From contig CAYVUM010000035.1 in the NCBI GenBank assembly GCA_964454795.1, positions 1 through 31,795 on the forward strand: a stretch of DNA of 31,795 bases, read 5' to 3'. Shown in pieces: positions 25,504 to 31,795 of the stretch. Below the pieces are notes generated by a model. It was not told the origin of the DNA and did not search any database. It saw only the letters and a list, made by a program, of their open reading frames with translations. Position numbers and translations under genes: made by a program. Origin of the DNA: CAYVUM01 sp964454795 (GTDB taxonomy: Bacteria; Pseudomonadota; Alphaproteobacteria; Rhodospirillales; Defluviicoccaceae). The number at the start of each line of letters is the position of its first letter. Within the stretch, counting starts at the first letter, position 1.

Positions 25504-26099
25504 ACGTGGACAAGGTGCCGCCGGGACATCTCCGCTCGGTCGTCACGTGGCTGGAGATGACGGCGCTGCCCGCCGTGTCCGGCACCGGGTGCGATCCGGC
25601 GCCGTGGTCCGGCCTGCGGGTCGAGCTCGTGGAGAGAATGGGCCTTGCCGACTATCGGGCGCTCTACCGGGCCGTCGGCGAGCCCTGGCTGTGGTGGGAG
25701 CGGCTGGCGATGTCTGACCGCGAGCTCGCTGCCGGGCTGGCCGCGCCTGGGCTGGAAATTCGCCGCCTTCGCGATGGCGACGGCACGGTTATCGGCTACT
25801 CGGAGTTGGATCGCGCCGATCCGGACGATGTGCAGATCGTCTACTTCGGGCTCGTGCCCGAAGCGATCGGGCAGGGCCTTGGCCGCTACCTGATGGCGGC
25901 GACCCTGGCTGCGGCGTGGAGCGGCAATCGCGGACGGGTGTGGCTGCATACCTGCAGCGAGGACCACCCCGGCGCCCTTGGTTTCTATCAGCAAATGGGC
26001 TTCAGGCCCTATCGCAGTGAGGCCCGGGTCATCACCGACCCTCGCGCCACTGGCGCCCTGCCCCCTGACGTCGCACCGCATGTTCCGGTCATTCGCTAA
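25494..26099 (+). CDS. GNAT family N-acetyltransferase
   Basis: GNAT enzymes move an acetyl group from acetyl-CoA to an amine of a small molecule or protein. From the ATG at 25494 the protein has 201 residues. A GTG at 25500, overlapping the dihydroorotase stop as GTGA, is an equally reasonable start two codons later. The acetyl-CoA loop is at 119-134 (GLVPEAIGQGLGRYLM, with the Q-x-x-x-G-x-G/A-type GQGLGR). The late motif ALGFYQQMGF (161-170) is typical. A Trp-rich segment, GEPWLWWERL (62-71), probably shapes the acceptor site. The overlap suggests translational coupling with pyrC. The acceptor is unknown. Confidence 0.85.
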   Translation: MPVNVDKVPPGHLRSVVTWLEMTALPAVSGTGCDPAPWSGLRVELVERMGLADYRALYRAVGEPWLWWERLAMSDRELAAGLAAPGLEIRRLRDGDGTVIGYSELDRADPDDVQIVYFGLVPEAIGQGLGRYLMAATLAAAWSGNRGRVWLHTCSEDHPGALGFYQQMGFRPYRSEARVITDPRATGALPPDVAPHVPVIR

Positions 26100-26257
26100 G
26101 CCTGCCCTCACCAGCGGAGCGAACGGCAGGCGCGAAAAACCCCTTCCAGCCCGGAACGACTTGGGTTAGCAATGCCCGGGCTGGGTGCGCATCCGGCGGC
26201 CCTGTCGGGCCTGTCCTTCGCAACAGCCGCCCCCCTGCCGTAACCACCACGGACCCC

Positions 26258-26914
26258 ATGAAGGCCCTCTCGATCGTCGCAGCATTCTTCACCGTTATCT
26301 TGATCGCCGCATTTCTGGTGCCCCCGAGCCTGTACACCTCGGTCGGCGGCGATCCGGCGACCGGTGGGCTGGATCTGGCCACCTACCGGGACTATCTGCC
26401 GCTCGCGGCGCTCGTCGCGGCCGTAATCACGCTGCTGGCGCTGGTCCTGCACAGAGAGCGCAAACCGCAGCCGGCGCCGCGTGCCGAGGCCGTGCAGCCG
26501 GCACCGCCGCCACCGGCGGGCAGCCGGGCGGAGGCGGAGGTCATTACCCTGCTCGCCACTCTGCAGCAGAAGGGACGGCTGATCGACTTTCTGATGGATG
26601 ACATCACGGCTTACAACGATGCGCAGGTGGCCGCCGCTGCCCGGGTCGTCCACGAAGGCTGCAGAGCGGCACTGAATGAGCATGTGGAGATCACGCCGAT
26701 CCGCAGCGAGGCGGAAGGCTCGTCTGTCACCGTTCCGCCCGGGTACGCCGCCGACGAGTACCGCCTCGTCGGCAAGATCGCCGGCCAGGCGCCCTTCACC
26801 GGCACACTGGTGCACCGCGGCTGGCGCACCGATGCCGTCAAGCTGCCGCGCATCCTGCCGGCTGCCGGCGACCGCCTGCCGACGATTGCCCCGGCCGAGA
26901 TCGAGCTGCGCTGA
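26258..26914 (+). CDS. DUF2760 domain membrane protein
   Basis: The 218-residue protein has two membrane helices (about 4-23, SIVAAFFTVILIAAFLVPP, and 48-65, LAALVAAVITLLALVL) and a Pro/Ala-rich linker (69-88). A soluble domain follows from about 92 to the end. It shows the DUF2760 pattern EVITLLATLQQKGRLIDFLM, DDITAYNDAQVAAAARVVHEGCR and later VPPGYAADEYRLVGKIAGQAPFTGTLVHRGWR. The function of this family is not known to me. It is followed after 18 bases by two Hsp70-like genes and is a likely membrane anchor or partner for them. No clear Shine-Dalgarno sequence precedes the ATG. Confidence 0.85.
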   Translation: MKALSIVAAFFTVILIAAFLVPPSLYTSVGGDPATGGLDLATYRDYLPLAALVAAVITLLALVLHRERKPQPAPRAEAVQPAPPPPAGSRAEAEVITLLATLQQKGRLIDFLMDDITAYNDAQVAAAARVVHEGCRAALNEHVEITPIRSEAEGSSVTVPPGYAADEYRLVGKIAGQAPFTGTLVHRGWRTDAVKLPRILPAAGDRLPTIAPAEIELR

Positions 26915-26932
26915 TTGGCCCGCTGGTCCGCG

Positions 26933-28774
26933 ATGACCCGCCAATTCAGTCTCGGCATCGACCTCGGGACCAGCAACAGCGCCATCGCCTGCACGGACCT
27001 GGAGACCGATGAGACCCGGGTGGTCGAGGTCACCCAGGTGGTCGGCCCCAGCCAGATCGGCGAGAAGCCGACCCTGCCGTCGGCGCTTTACCTGCCCCAC
27101 CCGGACGAGTTTCCCGCCGGCTCCATGCCGCTGCCCTGGGGTGGCGATGCCACCGAAACCGGGATCATCGGCCATTTCGCCCGCGATCACGGAGCCCAGG
27201 TTCCCGACCGGCTGGTCGCCTCGGCCAAGTCCTGGCTGTCCAATCCGCACATCGATCCCAAGGAAAAGACCCTGCCCTGGAAGGCCGAGATCGGGCAGGA
27301 CAAGCTGTCGGCGTTCGAATGTTCGCGACGGTATCTGGAGCACCTCAAGCATGGATTTCTCCATGCCGAGCAGGTCGCGGGCCGCGAGCTGAGCCTTGAT
27401 GCCGGCGAGATCGTTCTGACTGTTCCGGCGTCGTTCGACGACGTGGCCCGCAACCTCACCGCCGAGGCGGCTGAGGCGGCCGGGCTTGGGGTGGTGACCC
27501 TTCTCGAAGAGCCGCAGGCGGCCTTCTATGCCTGGACCGATCACGCCGGCAAGGACTGGCGGCGGCTGGTCGGGCCCGGCGATATCGTTCTCGTTTGCGA
27601 CGTCGGCGGCGGCACCGCCGACTTCAGCCTGATCGCCGTTGACGAGCGGGACGGCGACTTGGCGCTGGAGCGGATTGCCGTCGGCGAGCACATCCTGCTT
27701 GGCGGCGACAACATGGACTTAGCGCTTGCCTACACCCTTCAGGCAAAGCTGGAGGCCGAGGGCAAGGCGATTGACACGCTGCAGTTCCTGGCCCTTGTCC
27801 ACGGCGCCGCCCGGGCCAAGATCGCCTTGTTCGAAGACGAAACCCTGGCGGAAGCTCCCGTGGCGGTGCCGTCCCGCGGCTCGGGCCTGTTTGCGGGCTC
27901 GGTGTCCACGGCCCTGGACCGCAGCACCCTCGAGGCGGTGATCCTTGATGGCTTCTTCCCGCTGACCAGCGCCGACGACCTGCCCCGCGAGACCCGCGCT
28001 GCGGCGCTGCAGGAGTTCGGGCTGCCCTACGCTGCGGACCCGGTGGTCAGCAAGCACCTCGCCCGGTTCCTCGCACGCAGCCTGCAGAACGTCCGGGGCA
28101 GCGAGGCGCTCTTCGCGCTGGTTGAGAGCCAGGTGGGCGACGCTCCGCTGCTGATGCCGACCGCGGTGCTGTTCAACGGCGGCGTGTTCAAGGCGGCACC
28201 CATCCGCAGCCGCGTCCTCGCGCTGCTCGCCGGCTGGAACGATGGCAAGCCGGTTCGCGAATTGGCCGGATTCCAGCCGGACCTGGCCGTGGCCAAGGGC
28301 GCCTCGTTCTACGGCCGCACCCGTGCCACGGGCAAAGGCGTGCGGATCAAGGCCGGCACGGCGCGGTCCTACTACCTCGGCCTGGAGGTTTCGATGCCGG
28401 CCGTGCCGGGCTTCAAGCCGCCGGTCAAGGGCCTGTGCGTGGTCCCCCAGGGGATGGAGGAAGGCACGGCGCTCGAGATCGAGAACCAGGAGTTCGGGCT
28501 GATCACCGGCCAAGCGGCGGAATTCCGCTTCTTCTCCTCTGAGGTGCGCAGCGGCGATGCCCCCGGCGATGTGGTCGGCAACGCCGAGAAGGAACTGACC
28601 GAGACCAGCCTGCTGGAGATCGAGCTGCCGGCCGTGGACGGCTTTCCGCCCGGCGAGGCGGTTCCGGTGCGAATCAACGCGGTCGTCACCGAGGTCGGGA
28701 CACTGGAGCTGTGGATGAAGCACACCCGCTCCGACCATCGCTGGAAGGTCGAATTCCAGGTCCGCACCGAATAG
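26933..28774 (+). CDS. Hsp70 family protein (first of a pair)
   Basis: This is an actin-fold ATPase related to DnaK. The ATG at 26933 gives 613 residues and starts directly with MTRQFSLGIDLGTSNSAIA (phosphate-1 loop at 8-14). A TTG six codons upstream is possible but less likely. The phosphate-2 motif VLVCDVGGGTADFSL is near residue 220, preceded by LLEEPQAAFYAW. GGDNMDLALAY and the adenosine-loop region VLFNGGVFKAAPIRSRV are present. The C-terminal part is beta-rich but unlike the DnaK peptide-binding domain, and there is no DnaK-type lid or EEVD-like tail. No DnaJ or GrpE gene is nearby. It probably works with the DUF2760 protein and the second Hsp70. Its client is unknown. Confidence 0.88.
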   Translation: MTRQFSLGIDLGTSNSAIACTDLETDETRVVEVTQVVGPSQIGEKPTLPSALYLPHPDEFPAGSMPLPWGGDATETGIIGHFARDHGAQVPDRLVASAKSWLSNPHIDPKEKTLPWKAEIGQDKLSAFECSRRYLEHLKHGFLHAEQVAGRELSLDAGEIVLTVPASFDDVARNLTAEAAEAAGLGVVTLLEEPQAAFYAWTDHAGKDWRRLVGPGDIVLVCDVGGGTADFSLIAVDERDGDLALERIAVGEHILLGGDNMDLALAYTLQAKLEAEGKAIDTLQFLALVHGAARAKIALFEDETLAEAPVAVPSRGSGLFAGSVSTALDRSTLEAVILDGFFPLTSADDLPRETRAAALQEFGLPYAADPVVSKHLARFLARSLQNVRGSEALFALVESQVGDAPLLMPTAVLFNGGVFKAAPIRSRVLALLAGWNDGKPVRELAGFQPDLAVAKGASFYGRTRATGKGVRIKAGTARSYYLGLEVSMPAVPGFKPPVKGLCVVPQGMEEGTALEIENQEFGLITGQAAEFRFFSSEVRSGDAPGDVVGNAEKELTETSLLEIELPAVDGFPPGEAVPVRINAVVTEVGTLELWMKHTRSDHRWKVEFQVRTE

Positions 28775-28793
28775 CGCCGGCAGCCGCTCCCGG

Positions 28794-31604
28794 ATGGCGC
28801 AGCCACGCTTCAGCATTGGCATCGACCTTGGCACCACCAACTGCGCCATGGCGTTTGCGCCGCTGCAGGGTGACGGCGCCTCCGAGGTTTTCGCGATCCC
28901 CCAATGGGAGACGCTGACCAGCGTCACCGAGGCGCCGACCCTGCCGTCGTTCCTCTACCGCCCGGAGCCGGCGGCGGCTGAGCAGCTTCGCGGCGCGGGC
29001 AGCGGCGGCGCCGACTGGGTGGTCGGCCGGCTGGCGCGGGCGCGGGCCGGCGAGCTTCCTGGCCGGGTTGCCGGCTCGGCCAAATCCTGGCTCTGCCATC
29101 ACGCCATCGACCGCACCCGGCCGATCCTGCCCTGGGGCTCCCGGGATCTGGACGAGAGCGGGAAGATCTCACCGGTCCGTGCCTCGGCATTGCTTCTGAA
29201 TGCGCTGCTCAACGCCTGGAACCGCCGGTTCGCGGCGGCCGGGGCCGACTTCCGCTTCGAAGCCCAGGCGGTCACGGTCACTGTGCCCGCCTCCTTCGAT
29301 GCCGCCGCCCAGCAGCTCACCCTCGACGCCGCCCGCGAGGCCGGCTTCCCGCAGGACGTGCGTCTGCTGGAAGAGCCGCAGGCGGCGTTCTATCGCTGGC
29401 TGGAGCGCCATCCGGACCCGGCCGGGCGCTGGGCGGCGCTGCCCGAGCGTGGCGGCGGGCCGCACCATGTGCTGATCGTCGATATCGGCGGCGGCACCTC
29501 CGACTTCAGCCTGTTTGCCCTCGACCGCAGCGCCGAGGCGGCCGGTGGCGCGGCCGCGGCGACGATCCGCCGGTTGGCCGTCAGCGAGCACATCCTGCTC
29601 GGCGGCGATAACATCGACCTCACCCTGGCCCACACCGCCGAGCCGCGGCTGGGCGCCGGCGAGGAAGGGTTGTCGCCGGGGCAATGGGACTTTCTGGTGG
29701 CCCGCTGCCGCGACCTGAAGGAGCAGGCGTTGTCATTCGCCGGGCCAGCGGACGAGGCGTTTACGGTGGCGGTTCCCGGCCGCGGGGCGAGCCTGATGGC
29801 CGGCGCGCTGTCCGCGCGAATCACGCGCGGCGAGATCGCCGCCATCATCCTTGACGGGTTCTTTCCCGCCTGCGCCGCCGATGCCGTGCCGCGGCGGCTG
29901 CAGAGCGGCCTGAAGGAGCTGGGCCTGCCCTACGCCGCCGACAGCGCGGTGACCCGGCACCTCGCCGGCTTCCTTCGCGACCGGCCGCCCGTCGATGCGG
30001 TGCTGTTCAACGGCGGCACCCTGTATCCCGCAGCAGTGCGGACGCGGCTGGTGGAGCAGCTCACCGTCTGGCAGGACGGTGCGGCGCCGCTGGTCTTGGA
30101 GAACGCCGAGCCGCACCTGGCCGTCGCCCGCGGTGCCGCCCGGTTTGGCCAGGCCCGGCATCAGCGCGCCGAGCGGATCGAGGCCGGCGCGGCCCGGGCG
30201 GTGTTCCTGGAGATCGGCCGCGAGGCGGTGGCGAGCGGCGAAGGTGAGCCGTCGCTGGTCTGTATCCTGCCGCGCGGCGCCGCCCCGGGGCGCCGCTTCG
30301 AGGTCGCCGATCTGGACTTGCGGCTGCGGGTCAACCGGCCGGTGCGGTTCCAGCCCTGGTCATCGACCCGCCACGGCCGCAGCCGGGCCGGCGACCTGCT
30401 CGCCCTCAAGCCGGAGGCGTTCCATCCGCTGCCGCCTCTGGAGACCACGGTCACCCTGGTAGAGATCGGGGATGAAGGCGAGGAAGCGGCCACGGTGCCG
30501 GTGAACCTGGCGGCCGAGCTCACCGAGCTCGGGCTGATTCAGGTGGCCTGCCGCAGCGCCGACCCGGAGATCGACCGGGAATGGCCGCTTTCGTTCAACC
30601 TGCGGGCGGCGGAGCGGGCGGCGGCGGCCGGTGAAGCGACGGCGACCACCGAAACGGAACCGAATGTTTCGCCGGCGGTTCTGGACACGGCGGCCGCCGC
30701 GCTGGAGGCGGCATTCCGCCGCGGTCCCGGCAAGCGCGAAAGTCTGTCGGCGGCGCGGCTGCTGAAGAGCCTGGAGACCACCCTCGGCAAGCCCCGCGGG
30801 GACTGGAACTGGGTGGTGGTGCGCTCGCTTTGGCCGACCCTTGAGGCCTGCATGGACTGCCGCGCCACCTCCGTTGACCACGAGGAAGCGTGGCTGATCC
30901 TCGCCGGCTTTCTGCTTCGTCCCGGATTCGGCGCGCCGCGGGACGCGGAGCGGATCGACAGCCTCTGGCGGCTGCGCCGGCGCGGCCTGTGTTTTCCCGG
31001 CAAGCGCATCAGGCTGCAGGACTGGATCCTGTGGCGGAGGGTCGCCGGCGGCCTGGACCGCGAGCGGCAGGAGCGAATTCTGGCCAGCGAAATCGACACC
31101 CTCCGCCGCCAGAAGGCCCCGCCCGCCGAACTGATCCGGCTCGCCGGTTCGCTGGAGCGGATCGGCCCCGAGTTCAAGGCCGAGCTGATCGACCGGTTTC
31201 TCGCTGCGGCGACGGACCTGGCCAGGGAGAAAAAGCACAGCGCGCCCTATCTCGCAGCCCTCGGCCTGCTGCTCAACCGCGCACCGCTCTCCGCCGGGCC
31301 GGAGACGGTGGTGGCGCCGGAGCGGGTGGAGCAGGCCTTCGAGGCGTTCGAGCGCTTCGACTGGACCCACCCGGAACTGGTCGAGCTGCAGACCCTGTTC
31401 CTCCGGGCCGCGCGGGTGGTTGATGACCGCAGCCTTGACGTGACCGAGAAGGTCCGCCGGCGGATCGCCGACAAGCTGGAGAAATCAGGGGTGGCGGCCC
31501 AGAAGACCGCCAAGATCCGGGCCTACATCGCCGTCGACCGCAGCGACCGCGCCGGCCTCTACGGCGAAGCCCTGCCCCCTGGGCTGGTCTTAAGCGGCGG
31601 CTAG
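28794..31604 (+). CDS. Hsp70 family protein with C-terminal DUF3731-type domain
   Basis: This 936-residue protein is a second DnaK-related ATPase, 19 bases after the first. It starts MAQPRFSIGIDLGTTNCAMAF. The phosphate-2 motif VLIVDIGGGTSDFSLFAL is near residue 224, with LLEEPQAAFYRWLE before it and EHILLGGDNIDLTLAH after it. AVLFNGGTLYPAAVRTRLV marks the adenosine site. After a beta-rich segment and a low-complexity linker (about 610-640), a ~290-residue helical domain begins near RRGPGKRESLSAARLLKSLE and includes LGKPRGDWNWVVVRSLWPTL and EEAWLILAGFLLRPGFGAP. This matches what I know of DUF3731, which occurs only attached to Hsp70-like ATPases. The TAG stop (31602-31604) is the start of a palindromic element. 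Confidence 0.88.
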   Translation: MAQPRFSIGIDLGTTNCAMAFAPLQGDGASEVFAIPQWETLTSVTEAPTLPSFLYRPEPAAAEQLRGAGSGGADWVVGRLARARAGELPGRVAGSAKSWLCHHAIDRTRPILPWGSRDLDESGKISPVRASALLLNALLNAWNRRFAAAGADFRFEAQAVTVTVPASFDAAAQQLTLDAAREAGFPQDVRLLEEPQAAFYRWLERHPDPAGRWAALPERGGGPHHVLIVDIGGGTSDFSLFALDRSAEAAGGAAAATIRRLAVSEHILLGGDNIDLTLAHTAEPRLGAGEEGLSPGQWDFLVARCRDLKEQALSFAGPADEAFTVAVPGRGASLMAGALSARITRGEIAAIILDGFFPACAADAVPRRLQSGLKELGLPYAADSAVTRHLAGFLRDRPPVDAVLFNGGTLYPAAVRTRLVEQLTVWQDGAAPLVLENAEPHLAVARGAARFGQARHQRAERIEAGAARAVFLEIGREAVASGEGEPSLVCILPRGAAPGRRFEVADLDLRLRVNRPVRFQPWSSTRHGRSRAGDLLALKPEAFHPLPPLETTVTLVEIGDEGEEAATVPVNLAAELTELGLIQVACRSADPEIDREWPLSFNLRAAERAAAAGEATATTETEPNVSPAVLDTAAAALEAAFRRGPGKRESLSAARLLKSLETTLGKPRGDWNWVVVRSLWPTLEACMDCRATSVDHEEAWLILAGFLLRPGFGAPRDAERIDSLWRLRRRGLCFPGKRIRLQDWILWRRVAGGLDRERQERILASEIDTLRRQKAPPAELIRLAGSLERIGPEFKAELIDRFLAAATDLAREKKHSAPYLAALGLLLNRAPLSAGPETVVAPERVEQAFEAFERFDWTHPELVELQTLFLRAARVVDDRSLDVTEKVRRRIADKLEKSGVAAQKTAKIRAYIAVDRSDRAGLYGEALPPGLVLSGG

Positions 31605-31757
31605 AGCGGGTCGCCTCCCAATAGGATCGCTCCGCGATGCTATTGGGAGGCGTGAATCTGGAGGCTTCTGTGAGGTCGCGCGGCACGGGAGGCCAGGTTA
31701 GGCGAGAGCGCGACCTCATTGAAGCCTCCAGATTCAATCTGATCGGGATCTGCTCTA
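31602..31757. repeat. TA-flanked palindromic element, inverted relative with a different core
   Basis: The 156-bp element starts TAGAGCGGG and ends ATCTGCTCTA. Its first 57 bases are the exact reverse complement of 10507-10563. Its last 26 match the reverse complement of 10425-10450 with one mismatch. The middle differs completely: a long hairpin with arms 31655-31681 and 31708-31734 (AATCTGGAGGCTTC outermost, two mismatches) and a 26-base loop. CTAG is found at both edges (31601-31604 and 31755-31758). It supplies the stop codon of the preceding Hsp70-like gene. Confidence 0.9.
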
Positions 31758-31795
31758 GTGGTTCGATGCTGACGGATGAGTCCCATCCGTCAGCT
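31756..31795. repeat. Palindromic repeat B, copy 2 (cut by window end)
   Basis: Bases 31756-31793 match 23853-23890 with one difference (G for A at 31761), including the hairpin CTGACGGATG-AGTCC-CATCCGTCAG. It begins on the final TA of the preceding element, so the two repeats share that dinucleotide. The right part lies beyond the window. Confidence 0.85.

Noticed and set aside
26100..26183. Intrinsic terminators after the GNAT gene (stems GCCTGCC/GGCAGGC and CAGCCCGG/CCGGGCTG)
   Set aside because: The loops are long and no T-tract follows either stem. They may be chance pairing in GC-rich DNA.

Overview
The window is GC-rich, tightly packed bacterial chromosome. It looks alphaproteobacterial, most likely from the Rhodospirillales side. 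The pointers are a system I c-type cytochrome maturation cluster (ccmF-ccmG-ccmH-ccmI), a ~180 kDa NAD-glutamate dehydrogenase, an alphaproteobacterial-style dihydroorotase, and palindromic intergenic repeats with TAGAGC...GCTCTA ends. I cannot name the genus. No rRNA, tRNA, CRISPR array or transposase gene was seen.

Layout. (1) 1-6580: the 3' part of ccmF, then a ~2.9 kb interruption (a four-copy 15-bp tandem repeat, an orphan TAXI-type solute-binding protein, and a convergent two-TM protein of unknown function), then ccmG-ccmH-ccmI with overlapping stops and starts. (2) 6853-9669: a Wzx-like flippase and a GT4 glycosyltransferase, with internal stretches poorer in GC. (3) 9811-12108: a TetR-fold protein convergent with a bacterial GH3-type acyl-amido synthetase. 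A 139-bp palindromic element lies exactly between them and supplies coding or stop sequence to both. (4) 12109-12642: a noncoding region with a strong forward-strand terminator, a CU-repeat and palindromes, which may be a small RNA. (5) 18680 down to 12643, minus strand: MT-A70 methyltransferase, rlmI, a KefB/C-like cation/proton antiporter and a lipoprotein penicillin acylase. (6) 19002-23855: NAD-glutamate dehydrogenase, followed by a cluster of three different palindromic repeats. (7) 24172-26099: dihydroorotase overlapping a GNAT acetyltransferase. (8) 26258-31604: DUF2760 membrane protein, Hsp70-like ATPase, and a second Hsp70-like ATPase with a C-terminal DUF3731-type domain. (9) 31602-end: an inverted copy of the 139-bp element's ends with a different core, running straight into a second copy of the repeat that follows the glutamate dehydrogenase gene.

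How the parts work together. CcmF, G, H and I are the heme-ligation and apocytochrome-thiol arm of cytochrome c maturation. The flippase and glycosyltransferase fit surface polysaccharide synthesis. GH3 and penicillin acylase are opposite in chemistry (amide formation and amide hydrolysis), but any pathway link is inference. The DUF2760/Hsp70/Hsp70-DUF3731 block is a recurrent but, to my knowledge, uncharacterised chaperone-like cassette. The best candidates for something new are this cassette, the TA-flanked repeats that sit on stop codons, and the possible small RNA near 12.5 kb.
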